Of a stretch of 64,000 nucleotides of DNA, positions 33,259 through 44,640 are shown piece after piece. The notes beneath the pieces are model-generated. The model did no database searches. It saw only the letters and a list, made by a program, of their open reading frames with translations, and was not told the DNA's origin. The position numbers and the translations under genes are program-made. Origin of the DNA: Delphinus delphis (Eukaryota > Chordata > Mammalia > Artiodactyla > Delphinidae). Positions within the stretch are counted from its first letter, which is position 1. Every line of letters begins with the position of its first letter. Location: positions 10,812,680 to 10,876,679 of the forward strand of contig NC_082703.1 of NCBI RefSeq assembly GCF_949987515.2. The letters are read 5' to 3'.

Positions 33259-35759
33259 TCCCTTTTATTTTTATGTATTACAGAGAGGCTAGATATATTT
33301 GGGTCTGTTAACAAATGTGTTCCTTTTTGCCATTTTGCAAAGTTGTATTATAAGGGATACGAATAGCTAGTAAAAGTTGTGAAATGTGTAAGTATGAGCT
33401 CTGCTAGTCTGCTACAAAATGCTGGTATATGACAGTTCACAATTACCCATCTTCCTTCTTCCTCTGGGAAATAAAGGTTACTGTTAAGGTTAAAAATCAT
33501 AATTGATACATGTGAATGAGACTCTACTAGGATTAATAGTGGCAAAGAAGTACAACTTTGGGTGCAAGATTTGCAGGACATGTTTCTGTTAAGGAAAAAA
33601 AAAACAAAGAATAGCTTTATCCCCAAGTCAAATGGCTAGTCACTAATGTGTAGGACAGAATCTGAATGGATGCAGAGGGTTGTAGAAGGTTTGTGGAAAG
33701 GAAGTCAAAGCTGTAGTCAAAGCTGGCTAAGGTTTGATGGGTTCATTTGCTTTTCAAAAAGACATTTAGTATCAAATACTTTACTGATGCAAAGTAGAAC
33801 TGGTTTTCTCTCCATTAAAAAAACAAACTTTTATGGGATATTGGTCCAGTTTTAATAAGGGTTGTAAATGTTTCTCTTTTCCTTCTGAGTTATCTGCCTA
33901 GAAGGCAGAGATTCTGTGTCTTAGAATAATTTCCTGTATTTTATGTTGACTTTATTATCTACTTGATTATTTAAGAAAACAAAGTCTTTTTACTTTTGAA
34001 AAAGTTAAGATTCTTTACAATCACATTACCATCTGTGTTTACTTTTAAAATCTTTTACTGTCCCTTTAGCTAAACAGGTAGCCAAGTACTGTTTCAAGAA
34101 ACCCTTGGTCTTATCTTAATCAGGTGTTTAAATCTTCTGACAACTTTTGGTATTTTCCCTTCCCCAAAACTGAGTCCAAAGTGGTATCTTTTGCATCTAA
34201 AACTGTCTTTGATATTTCCCAAAGGGTTCCTGGAAATCACAAAGAATGTGTTATTTCACCTTGTAAAAAGGGAGATGCTAAAAACAATTAGGTTTATTTA
34301 GTATGTTACTATTAATGAGGTGCACGGGAATCACTGTTAAATCAGAAGCGATGCTTAGCCTTCCCCAGGATAAATCTATCTGGGTAAAACGTCATTACTA
34401 CAAATACTTCAGAAATCATGTGCTGTATGGGAAATTCCTAGAGAATCGTCAATGCCTTGCAACCCATAATGTATTTCTTTTTGAGCCCTGGTGCTGATAT
34501 TAAGACAACAACAGCATAGTGTTATCAGGCATAGTTTCAGTTATTTTTAAAACGTTAACTCGCTCATAGCTTTACTTCTTTAATCTGAAACTAACATCTT
34601 TTAAGCCAGCGGTTTTCCAAAACGGATTCTTGTAAGGAAGCCTCACCGGATCTTTCACTTTTGACAACTATGAGTAATAAGTTAACCGCAGTCATTGTAA
34701 GTCTTATGTCATCGATAGATAAATTTTACTTTACTTTGGTGCCTCCGTGAAAGCTCTTGCAGATCAGCTACAGGCCAGAGTATTTTGTCTTAAACAAAAC
34801 ATTGTCTCTGAGCCCCATGGATAAAGGCTATGCCAGGTACTTTTGATTTGGCGCAAAGCCTTCTGATAACATTGCTTAAACAACTTTGAGGCCATACCAG
34901 TGAACTGAGGCAGGATTTCCAGAACCCTAGTGGAAACGTCGATGTGTTTAAGAGACCACTAAGCCATGATGTAGCAGAATGAGAATTACATAGTACTGAA
35001 TGAACTGACAAGGAAATAGACTGGGGATTTTGGAATACTGTTGATGTTTTAATGGTCTACTTTCTGGATATAGGGAACCTCTTTCTCTTAAGCTACCTGT
35101 AACTCATAACAATTCAGTGGCATATGATTTTGTAAGGAGAAGTAAAACATTTGAAAATGCTATCTTTTTCTTTCTGCCTGTTGCAGAATTCAGAAACTTT
35201 TGAGGACTTTTATTTTCATGACAATATAGTTATTTGCACAGGTTCAGTATGAATTCGTCTTCCTTATCAGAGCATACTGGAAACAGGTATGCAACCATGG
35301 TCTTGCCCAGAAACTTTATTTGAGAAGATACTCATTTAATCAGATATGACCAGACACTGTTAGGGAACCGAGGTTAATTTTATGGAGCCATGTTTACAGC
35401 TCTCTTGGGAAAACTGGCCTGATTCCCAGCTTACAGCGTTCCCCGCTTTACAGATGAGTGTGGAAAGTCACTTCCTGGCAGGCCCAAGAAACCTGGGATA
35501 TTTGGGGGAACTCCAGAAGAGAGGAGCTCACCCAAATGTGTAAGTTACTACAGGTGAAATCTGCTGGTGAGGTCTCGGTTTAGCTTACTAGCCTCAAGAG
35601 GCTTGTACAAATCCAATCTGAGATTCTTATGAAACCTTCAGAAAAGCAAACATAAGAAGCCCTCTACAGTACATTATCATTCTCGCTGTCCCATGTAAAT
35701 AACCAGGCCACATCAGATGATATCAGCCTCATTTTGCCATCAAGAACAATCTTTCTTTG

Positions 35760-35865
35760 AGAACGGTACCCATCTCACACAGGCTGGTTGTGAAGATTTC
35801 ATATGAAAAACGGGAAAGTTCACAGAGCATGAGACTTGGTGATGGCTCTATAAAATGGTGACCAA
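35760..35865 (+). mobile_element. MIR 3' half, probable
   Basis: The order 'catctcacacaggctggttgtgaagatttcatatgaaaaacgggaaagttcacagagcatgagacttggtgatggct' follows the right half of MIR ('catagggttgttgtgaggattaaatgag...'). Confidence 0.55.
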
Positions 35866-35979
35866 ATGGTGACCAATTTACCAATGGGTAAACTGTCATT
35901 TAATTTCTATCTTGGAGTATATCTGCCAAAATATGATCAACGAGTAAGATTACTGTTATCATCATCAGTTCCCTCTTTC

Positions 35980-36240
35980 TCAACATCTTCACTGCAACTA
36001 TTTATCGAGACCTTAAGTGTCAGACAATGTGCTAATTGTTTTAGATGTCTTAATAATTCTCCTAACGACCCCTGCAATTTAGGCATTATTATGTATTTTT
36101 ATACAGAGGGGAAACTGAAGCTTGCATTCGTTACCTTTACCCTATTAAGACGGCTTGTAAGGAGCAAAACTAAAATGGGGGAAAAAAGAGGCATCGGACT
36201 CCAAAGCATGATCTACTCATCATTACAGTGCTCTGCCCAG
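35980..36240 (+). mobile_element. L2/MIR-like fragment, probable
   Basis: The segment 'tatttatcgagaccttaagtgtcagacaatgtgctaattgttttaga' followed by 'gcattattatgtatttttatacagaggggaaactgaagc' has the usual layout of an L2 or MIR-type relic. The 134-codon frame at 35866-36270 overlaps it and has no known homology. Confidence 0.5.
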
Positions 36241-36706
36241 GACAGCATTTCTATTTTAGAAACCCATTAAAGAAACCTGTAAAAATGAACCCCTGATGGA
36301 ATTCCAGGTTCTGTTATAGGATTTATCTTTTTAACTCACTTTGAGGCCTCTGTACAGATCACTTTTTGCATTTCATTGTTTTCTTTCACTCTCTTGCATG
36401 CCAAGTGTGCAGTACACTTAGGGGCTTATGTGTTGTGTTGATGGATTTTTCTGGGACAATATTTTCTGAGAATGTGACAGATGTGCAATGAGAGACTTTG
36501 CGAATTAACTCAGTGACATGCTTCTTGAGCCCACACAGACAAAGAACCAAAAACAACATTTTTATCAGCCAACGTATTAAGAGGGGGGGAAAAACGATAC
36601 GAATAAAAAAAGATGTAAATATAGACAATTCTTAGTTTATTTCATTGCATTCTATGTGGAGGTCTCTTGGGAGAATTTAAAATTGCTACTCTCAGATGTT
36701 CTGTGG
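36241..36706. other. Unique DNA, no gene recognised
   Basis: No repeat family or exon is recognised. Confidence 0.5.
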
Positions 36707-36881
36707 CAGTGGTTCTCATGGTGTGGTCTGTGACCAGCAATATCGGCATGGGCACCAACATCACATGGGAACTTGCTAGAAATGCCAATTCTTGAGCCCC
36801 ACCCCAGACCTCCTGATCAGAAACTCTGGGGCTGTGTTTTAGCAAGTGAATCTGACACATGCTAAAGTTTGAGAACTACTG
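36707..36881 (+). mobile_element. MER5A (hAT-Charlie nonautonomous transposon)
   Basis: The element is nearly complete, opening CAGTGGTTCTCATGGTGTGG and ending 'tttgagaactactg'. The central 'gggaacttgctagaaatgccaattcttgagccccaccccagacctcctgatcagaaactctgggg' is diagnostic. No clear 8-bp target duplication remains. Confidence 0.92.
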
Positions 36882-37269
36882 TTTTATAAAATCACCCCAG
36901 GGTTCCAGCCTCCATTCTCCTCACTAGTATTGCTATAAAGAACACGGGCTACAGACTCTCCTGGAGTCTCAGGTGACCTTAGTTACCATTCTCTTCTAAC
37001 ATCTTTTTGCTGACTTGGCTTTGAATGGGATGAAAAGAGTGGTCAGCAAAAGCTTAGGTTTCTCAAACAAAGGTTACATCACAAAACAGAAGACCTGAAA
37101 GGGTCTTCATAATTCCTCTTCTTAAAAAATCTTTTCATCTTGAAATGACTATAGTTCATAGGAAGTTGCAAAAAATGTGGAGGGAGGTCCCAGGACCTTT
37201 TACTCAGTGTTTCCAAATAGTAACATCTTGACAAAAGCTGTTCTTCTCTATCACAGCCAAGAATGATAT
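36882..37269. other. Unique DNA left of an ancient L1
   Basis: No repeat family or exon is recognised with confidence. The end of this segment may already belong to the L1 3' UTR. Confidence 0.45.
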
Positions 37270-37508
37270 TTATACAGTCCACCAAAAGCATTCAGATTTC
37301 ACCAGTTTTACATGCCTTTATTTGTGTGGATGTATATAGCTAGTTCTATTTTATTTTATCACATGTGATTAAATTAATGTGATAAAAGACTAGTGTGACC
37401 AACACCAGTCAAGATACCAAATAGTTCCATCACAAGGATCCTTCATGCTACCTTTTTATAGACACATAAACTTCCCTCTCTCCTACACTTTCTAACCCTT
37501 GTCAAATA

Positions 37509-37974
37509 CTGCATACCTCAGAGATGTTACGGGCTCTGTTCCAGACCACTGCAATAAAGGAATATCACAATGAAGTGAGCCACACAATTTTTATGGTTTC
37601 CCAATGCATATAAAAGTTATGTTTATACTGCACGTAGTCTATTAAATGCGCAATAGAATTGTGTGTAAAAAACAATGTACATACCTTAATTTTAAAATAC
37701 ATTGATACGTCACTGTTAAAAATGCTACTTATCATCCGAGCCCTCAGACAGTTGTAGTAGTTCACCATAATAAATACAACAATAAAGAAAAAGTCTGAAA
37801 TACTGTGAGAATGACCAAAATATGACACAGAGACACGAAGCAAGCAAAAGCTGTTGGATAAATGGTACCAAGAGACTTGCTCAACGCAGCGTTGCCACAA
37901 ACCTTCCATGTGTGAAAAGATGCAGTATCTGCTAAGTGCAATAAAGCAAAACAAAATAAAACAAGCTATGCCTG
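37509..37974. mobile_element. Tigger1-like transposon with internal deletion
   Basis: The left end is CTGCATACCTCAGAGATGTT after a TA, and the right end is the complementary type 'gctatgcctg'. Both subterminal blocks ('ccagaccactgcaataaaggaatatcacaatgaag' and 'acttgctcaacgcagcgttgccacaaacc') are those of Tigger1 (pogo family). The full element is about 2.4 kb and encodes a transposase; this copy is 466 bp and has lost nearly all of the coding part. The 150-codon minus-strand and 128-codon plus-strand frames here are not transposase. The right TA has become CA or was altered by the adjacent 28-bp duplication. Confidence 0.9.
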
Positions 37975-38027
37975 CACTGTGTCCTCCACCTCTGTACTTC
38001 TGCACTGTGTTCTCCACCTCTGTACTT
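37972..38027 (+). repeat. 28-bp tandem duplication
   Basis: Two 28-bp copies start at 37972 and 38000 (each beginning CTGCACTGTG) and differ at one position. The duplication lies at the junction of the Tigger right end and the L1. Confidence 0.9.
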
Positions 38028-39005
38028 CTGTCATTTCACGAATATTGTACAAATGGCATTATACAGGATGTAATATTTTTGCTCAGCTTTTTTTTTATTC
38101 AGCATAATGCCCTTGAAATCCACCCAAATGGTTGCCTGTATCAATGGCTTGCTCCTTTTTTATTGCTGCATAGTATTTCCTGCCTAGTTCCTTGTAGAGT
38201 TATTGAGGCATGGTATAGGCATGCCACAATGTTTAAATAGTCACTAGTTGAAGGATATTTGGTTTTCTTCCCAGTTTGGGGCTATTACAAATAAAATAGC
38301 TATGAACATTCATGTACAAGTTTTTATTGTACATACATTTTTGGTTCTCTGGAATAAATGCCCAAGAGTGTATTTCTGGATCACACAGTAAGTTCATGTT
38401 AATTTAATAAGAAACAGGCAAAATGTTTCCAAAGTAACTATCATTTTATTGTACATTCCCATCAGCAATGTACGAGTGATCCAGTTTCTCTGCATCCTCC
38501 CCAGCATTTGGTGTCATCACTATTTTTCATTTTAGCCATTGTGATAGGTGTATAGTGATATCTCACTGTTGTTTTAATTTGCATTTCCCTAATGGCTAAT
38601 GATATTAAACCTCTTTTCATATGTTTATTTTCCGTCTGTGTATCCTCTTGGGTAAAATTCCTATTCATGTCGCTTGTCCATTTTCCTAATTGAATTGTTT
38701 TTTACTGTTGAGTTTTGAGTTCTTTATGTTTTCTAGGTACAAGGCCTTTATCAAGCATGTAGTTTACAAATATTTTCTCCCTGACTGTAGCTTTTCTTTT
38801 CATCCTCTTCACAAGGTCTTTTGCAGGACAGAAGTTTTCAGTTTTGATGAGGTCCAATTTTTTAGTTTTTCCCTTTATGGATCATACTTTCCCTTAGCCT
38901 TAGGTTCTGATTATTCTCTCCAATGTTTTTTTCCTAAAGTTTTACAGTTTTACATTTAAGTCTGTGATCCATTTGAGTTAATTTTTGTATAAAGTATGAA
39001 GGTTA

Positions 39006-40849
39006 AATAGATGTGGGATTTTCTTCAGCTTTGTTTTGTTTTGTTTTGTTTTTTGCCTATGGTGATATATCTCATCAGGTTTAGGGTGGGGAAGAAATCA
39101 GGGAGCAGAGAGGTTAAGAGATTTATTTCTGGTCACATAGCTAAGAATGGAGATCTGTTAGCTTCCAAAACAGTCCTCTTCTCCATGCATTTCAGTGTCT
39201 TTCTCCTCCAGCTGCCAAGTTCCTGGGTGGGAGGTGTGTCTCCCTGAAGGTGTGGACAGCATCTCTCTATCCAATTCAATGTCAGCCTGGTCACTTTTGT
39301 TGGCTGCCAAGTTCAGTGATTTCTGTAGGATCTACTATGAGTTGTATCAGTTGTATAATAAGAAGCTCCTGTCTTAACCTAATGGTTTCAAACACAAATG
39401 AATTAAAAAGAAAATCTAGAGAAGTGGGATAAGCTCCTGAAACATAAAACACTGACGTGAGCACAACTGACAACTTTATCATCTCTACAAGCAACAATGA
39501 CTATCAGTACAGAGGTGTCAACTCAGAAGCGACCCACCAATTTGCTGATGGCTGGTGCCCCTAAGCTTGTTTGAGGACAGTATCATCTCACTTCCTGAAG
39601 TCAAAGATTTCTCAGCTTCACTAGACCTAGAATTTGACCTTGAATTTCTCTAATAAGGTGACACTGTGATGATAGAAGAAGTGGGGTTTTCTCCCTAAAG
39701 AGTTTCTTAAAACTTTTGTGTAAGCACAGATTATTATATCTATTTTTGTCCCCTCACTTACTACTCATTGAATCAGATAGCCCTTTAAGCCAAGCCCACA
39801 GGAGGCTTTTATGGTATTTTTTCACATTAAAACCACAGCACCGACTGTAAAAGATAACCACACTTTGGCAATGGCTGTATTTGTTTGGAGATCTGCACAG
39901 TGTTTATATTTTCCACAGATATTTACCTGGAAGGATGTCTTAGGTCTCCAAAGATGTTCTTAATGAATTGTTTAAACAAAAATGAATGCAGAGGGAAGAA
40001 CTCATGTAATTAACTACCAAAGTTAGTCCTTCTGAAAAGTCAACAGACCCTGCTAAAAAGTCGAAGCTTCCGCCAAACGTCAAGCAAAAACAATAACCAA
40101 AAAGCAGCAGTAAGAAACCATCACCTGTGGTTTCAATTGATAATTTTAGTTGTAAGCAGGTCTACTTAACAACTCATAACTCAGTCCTCATTGTCTACGT
40201 TATAGACGACTAAAACAGAATCCTTTTCTTGTAGGAGAAAGGACCGACACACTTATCTCTGGAACACACAATAACCTTATATTCAAAACTGCCCAAATGG
40301 GAAAAAATAAGCTGCTTGTGTGTGTCCTTGTAGTCCACCAAAACACAGTCAAAATGCTCCAAATAAACAAAGTGTCAGAACAAAGACATCTGAAGTAGTT
40401 AAGTAAGGGATGTAAAAGAAGGTAGTAAAATGGACCTAGAAATAAAAGGCAATTCTGTAGTTTTTGTAACGTTCCAAGGGATGTTGAAAATTTTAGTCAT
40501 AATGTTCACACAAAAGCTCAGAAAAACGTGGACACGATGAAGTCTTTCCTAAAACACATCTAACAGGAAACTCATCAAGCTTTGCGATGTTTTGCTCCCT
40601 CTCTGGAACGTGGAAAATTTGGGGAGCTTCACACTGAGTTAACACTCAGATAAGGAAAACGATTAAGTGCAGTAGAGAGAAAGAAATCCCTCAACGAGAG
40701 GCAGGAAGTCACTAATGTAGTGGATATATGTCTTCTATATCTGAGATGAAGAGTTGAGAGATTTTATAAAACAGTTTAAGGGGATGATCCCTGAAGGCTA
40801 TAGACTTAGAATGTGGTTTGTTTTGTTTTGTAACTTCAAAAATTAATAG
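39006..40849. other. Mostly unique DNA, one MIR-like patch
   Basis: A GTTTT run lies at 39030-39055. A MIR-like complement ('gagaggttaagagatttatttctggtcacatagctaagaatgg') lies at about 39095-39150. The rest to 40849 is unique, with no recognised exon. Confidence 0.45.
39085..39200 (-). mobile_element. MIR fragment, probable
   Basis: The complement reads 'ccattcttagctatgtgaccagaaataaatctcttaacctctctg', which fits the MIR core region 'agctgtgtgaccttgggcaagtcacttaacctctctg' with decay. Confidence 0.5.
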
Positions 40850-42005
40850 GCTTTGTTTTTTAGAGCAGTATTAGATTTACAGAACAACTGAGCAGATAGT
40901 ATAGAGTTCCCACAAACGTTCCTTCTCCATACATAGTTTCCCTTATTTCTGAACATCTTGCATTAGTGTGGTACACTAATTACAATTAATAGTTACAATT
41001 AATGAACCAATATTAATACATTATTATTCACTAAACTCCATAGTTTACATTAAGGTTCACTCTTGGTGTTGTACATTCTATAGGTTTTGACAAATGGATA
41101 ATATCATGTATCCACCATTATAGTATCGTACAGAATTGTTTCACTGTGCTAAAAATCCCCTGTGCTCGCTCAATTTACAATAGCCAGGACATGGAAGCAA
41201 CCTAAGCGTCCATCGACAGATGAATGGATAAAGAAGATGTGGCACATATATACAATGGAATATTACTCAGCCATAAAAAGAAACAAAATTGAGTTATTTG
41301 TAGTGAGGTGGATGGACTTAGAGTCTGTCATACAGAGTGAAGTAAGTCAAAAAGGGAAAAACAAATACCATATGCTAACACATATATATGGAATCTAAAA
41401 AAAAAAAAGGTTCTGAAGAACCTAGGGGCAGGACAGGAATAAAGACACAGACGTAGAGAATAGACTTGAGGACACGGGGAAGGGGAAGGGTAAGCTGGGA
41501 CGAAGTGAGAGAGTGGCATGGACATATATACACTACCAAATGTAAAATAGCTAGCTAGTGGGAAGCAGTCACATAGCACAGGGAGATCAGCTCGGTGCTT
41601 TGTGACCCCCTAGGGGGGTGATATAGGGAGGGTGGGAGGGAGACGCAAGAGGGAGGGGATATGGGGATATATGTATACGTATAGCTGATTCACTTGTTAT
41701 ACAGCAGAAACTAACACACCATTGTAAAGCAATTATACTCCAATAAAGATGTTAAAAAAAAAATCCCCTGTGCTCCACCTATGCACTCCTCTGCCCTCCC
41801 CACAAGCCCCTGGCAACCACTAATGTTTTTACTGTTTCTACAGTGTTGCCTTTTCCAGAATGTCATATAGTTGGCATTATGCAGTAGGCCTTTCACATTG
41901 GCCTCTTTCATTTAGCAAATATGCAGATAAGTTCCTCCATGTCTTTTTGTGTTGATCGCTCATTTCTTTTTATTGCTGAATAATACCCCAGTGGACGTAT
42001 GTACC
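40850..42005 (-). mobile_element. Ancient L1 3' end, split by a younger L1
   Basis: Two pieces of one minus-strand L1 3' UTR, about 40850-41150 and 41776-42005, surround the younger L1. The pieces show 'gagcagtattagatttacagaacaactgagcagatagtatagagttccc', 'cattaaggttcactcttggtgttgtacattctataggttttgaca' and, after the young L1, 'ccccacaagcccctggcaaccactaatg' to 'ttattgctgaataatacccc'. No ORF2 frame remains. Confidence 0.85.
41168..41758 (+). mobile_element. Younger L1, 5'-truncated, with ORF2 C-terminus
   Basis: The L1 fragment is flanked by a perfect 17-bp target duplication, AAAAATCCCCTGTGCTC, at 41151-41167 and 41759-41775. Its plus-strand frame from 41162 to 41398 reads the ORF2 C-terminal pattern: ARTWKQPKRPSTDEWIKK, MEYYSAIKRN and the terminal LTHIYGI. 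In full elements this is the end of the endonuclease/reverse transcriptase protein. The 3' UTR shows the 'gggagggtgggagggagacgcaagaggg' purine run and ends in 'ccaataaagatgttaaaaa'. It is severely 5'-truncated. Confidence 0.96.
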
Positions 42006-43414
42006 GTTTTTTTTTTTTTTTTTTTTTTAACTTTTTGGTTTTGTTTTTTTTGGTAGTTTTCTCATTCCCATCTTGAGTCCTGGCATGGAATTCATGGTGT
42101 ATTTGTTACCGGGCACTATGAAAACAGCATACTCATCTCAGAGCGTGCAGCACGTACTTAGGATGGATAATAGATGTCGGTTGTTTCTCCAAGGGCTGCA
42201 TCTGTCTGATCTGTTGGTTGTTTCTCCAAGGGCTGCACCCTCCTCACGTTAGCCAAAGGGAGCAGCCAAAGTCACCCTTTAGGGTAACTGTGATTCCAAC
42301 TTCTCCACTTCCTTCCTGCCTCCACCCTTGACCACCACACGTGTGGACAGAAAGCATTCCATGTGCAGGCTACCCTCCATGACGAGGAGCTGAAATGCTC
42401 TTTTTTTTTTTTTTTTTCCTGAGCAAGAAGTGAGCAGAGAAAAAGACAACAAATTTAATTGTTGCTTGGAGAGGAAAGTGAGTGGATGATCTAATAGCCT
42501 GTTACCACCCCTAATATCCATACTCCAGTTCATGGCAAGTGAACCAAAAGAATTCCCTTTCGCATTGGCCAGCTCACCTGTATCAGTCTGGAAGGGTAAA
42601 GAAGTTAAAATTCCTTTTCATTTTGCTCAATATTTATATTATTTGTCCTCTAGAGCAGATATATTATTTATAGATAAGAAGAAAGACATGGGAGAGAGCA
42701 GGAAATAAAGGAAAGGAATTTAGAAATTCATCAAGGTTTTACTGCAAGTCATCATAAACTGAATTTTTTTTTTTTTTTGGTTTGATTCTAAGATTAAATT
42801 GTCTCAAAGATAGAGACAAACTTGTGGGTGGGCCACAGCTTTTTCGACCAAAAAAGGGATCTTGTTCATTAGAACAAAACAAACAGAACCCCACACCATC
42901 TTAATCCTTATATTGGAAAATAAGATTCTGACAGTAAACATTTTTTAGAAGTTCTAGAACAAATGCACCTGAAGCTCAAAAAAACATGATAGACAACTTC
43001 TCACTCCTACGCTCAGTCAAAGAAGCAAGTTTGGTCATTTCATTTGTTCTGAAGCTAAACAGCTCTGGTTCTAAGACTTGATGACTATGATGATCAGATT
43101 TCAGTTTGCCTTTGAATCTCACTAACACGCAGATATCTATATGTACCTCACCTAAAGATGTTCAGTAAGTGACCCAAGGTCTGCCTTCGGAGAATTGCTA
43201 ATTCTAAAACTGTCCCAACTGAATCTTCCTTGTTACTCCTGAACTGGGCCAAACACCTGGAAGCATGCCAAACCTACTACAGTATTTTTGAAAGTGCAAA
43301 TCTTGACCATGTGCATTGGAATCTGAGTAACCAACCATCCTGATTCGCCTAAGACTGAAAGTCCTGCATCCTGGAAATTCCTCAGTTCCAGGCAAACCAG
43401 AGCAGTTGGTGACT
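42006..43414. other. Unique DNA with poly(T) runs
   Basis: Poly(T) runs lie at about 42006-42028, 42401-42418 and 42766-42778. A 37-bp-period tandem duplication lies at 42179-42237. No repeat family or exon is otherwise recognised. Confidence 0.5.
42179..42237 (+). repeat. Tandem duplication, period 37
   Basis: The first 22 bases of each unit, starting GGTTGTTTCTCCAAGGGCTG at 42179 and 42216, are identical. Confidence 0.9.
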
Positions 43415-43578
43415 CTAAATTCAGAATCATCTGAAAAGCTATTAAAATGAGCTTTTTTGGGTCTCATCCTAGACTAACTATAACAGGTTGGGTGGAGGCT
43501 GGGACTCTGTACTCCCCCACCCCCCTCCGCCATCCAGCACTATTTACAACACCAGAAATTTGAGAAGCTCTGGTATAG
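43415..43578 (+). mobile_element. MER5-like hAT fragment
   Basis: The order 'gaatcatctgaaaagctattaaaatgagc', 'gggtctcatcctagactaa', 'ggtggaggctgggactctgtact' and 'aatttgagaagctctgg' is that of a decayed MER5-group element. Confidence 0.6.
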
Positions 43579-43760
43579 AGGCTCTGTCCTCCATGACCTT
43601 GAGTTTGTAGACCACAGGACTGCCTGTTTTTCAATCAGCAGTACTTTATTAAGAACCAAAGGATACATTACATCTTCACCTCTCCCTGTCCTACTTGGAA
43701 GCCTCGGACAGGGTGTTGCATTCACCAGGGGGTAAAGTCCCAATTAAAACCAACTACTTG

Positions 43761-43986
43761 GGCTTCCCTGGTGGCGCAGTGGTTGAGAGTCCGCCTGCCG
43801 ACACAGGGGACGCAGGTTTGTGTCCCGGTCCGGGAGGATCCCACGTGCCGTGGAGTGGCTGGGCCTGTGAGCCATGGCCGCTGAGACTGCGCGTCCGGAG
43901 CCTGTGCTCCGCGGCGGGAGAGGCCACAACAGTGAGAGGCCCACGTACCGCAAAAAACAAAAACAAAACAACAACAACAAAAAAAC
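43761..43986 (+). mobile_element. CHR-type SINE, short form
   Basis: The copy is flanked by a perfect 11-bp target duplication, CCAACTACTTG, at 43750-43760 and 43987-43997. The tail is A-rich with AAAAC and AAC units. Three CpG losses relative to other copies are visible in the head. The 118-codon plus-strand frame at 43695-44051 runs through it. Confidence 0.94.
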
Positions 43987-43997
43987 CCAACTACTTG

Positions 43998-44439
43998 AAT
44001 GCTACGAAGAGTGTTAAGAAATTCTTACAACAGAGAAAAACGAGACATTGAATGAAAGTCTCTTAGGTAGGAGGTGAAGAATCAAACAGAGGTAGAGTAT
44101 AAAGAAGGGAAGATTTGTATGAGCAAGAATTAGTATAATTACTGTCAGAAAGGAAAGATAATTAGCAAAGTACAGAGTTGATCAATAATGGTTCTGGGAA
44201 CAAAACCCACATTTCCTCACTCTCCAACCAATTTATTTCACAATTACTAGGGGGCAAATTCATCAAGGTTTCTAAGGGCCCCAGAATTTACGCTCCACTG
44301 CAATCCACACCTTCTGCCACATCTAATATTTCAATCGTGAAGTCATTGTCCTATTCTTTTTGCTGATGTCAACTTTATTACAAAATCTTATTCCGTTATG
44401 TGGGAAGAACAGAGAACATAGATCCCCCAGACATGGGGG
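43998..44439. other. Unique DNA with a CTCF-like core
   Basis: TACTAGGGGGCA at 44245-44256 (plus strand) is one base from the CTCF core CACTAGGGGGCA. No other element is recognised. Confidence 0.4.
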
Positions 44440-44640
44440 GGGGGATTTGATCTGACTCTACCACTATCTAAAGGTGTATATTTGGGCAAATCACTTCTTA
44501 GCTTGCTGGAGTCTTGGTTTTCTAAACTAAAAGCTGAGATACCAAACTATTATGAGGATGGAATCTGATAATACATGCGGAATTGTTGTGAGGGTTGAAT
44601 CTGATGGTATATCTGAAGGCTGGCTTATAACTGCCGAGCC
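44440..44640 (+). mobile_element. MIR, probable
   Basis: The order 'gatctgactctaccactatctaaaggtgtatatttgggcaaatcactt', 'agtcttggttttctaaactaaaa' and 'tattatgaggatggaatctgataa' fits a worn MIR. A near-duplicate of the last block ('tgtgagggttgaatctgatgg') follows, suggesting a short tandem duplication. A G10 run lies near 44437. Confidence 0.65.

Larger units (their letters stand above)
32219..35760 (+). mobile_element. Decayed ERV1-like internal region, no readable genes
   Basis: Downstream of the primer binding site is about 3.5 kb that reads like eroded gammaretrovirus-like internal or leader sequence. Examples are the text at 34020-34500 and the part at 35350-35750 around 'gggaaaactggcctgattcccagc' and 'cttcctggcaggcccaagaaacctgg'. 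No gag, pol or env frame could be recognised, and no matching 3' LTR was found in this window. A CHR SINE interrupts it. The right boundary is a guess, and some of this may be ordinary unique DNA. Confidence 0.4.
37270..39005 (-). mobile_element. Ancient L1 (L1ME-like) 3' part, split by Tigger1
   Basis: The minus-strand L1 is in two pieces, 37270-37508 and about 38000-39005. The left piece shows the 3' UTR text around 'ttcagatttcaccagttttacatgcc' and 'gttccatcacaaggatcc'. The right piece runs through 'cagcataatgcccttgaaatccacccaaatggttgcc', 'ctcactgttgttttaatttgcatttccctaatgg' and 'cttcacaaggtcttttgcaggacagaagttttc' of ORF2. ORF2 is broken by many changes. Frames of 89 and 68 codons here are remnants or chance. 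Confidence 0.88.

Noticed and set aside
37565..38017. 150-codon minus-strand frame across a DNA transposon
   Set aside because: It lies over the two joined ends of a deleted Tigger1-like element and does not read as transposase.
43722..43736. CTCF-like site around CACCAGGGGGTAA
   Set aside because: The essential GC after the G block is replaced by TA, so binding is unlikely.
43695..44051. 118-codon plus-strand frame
   Set aside because: Its core is the SINE at 43761-43986, with short unrelated ends.
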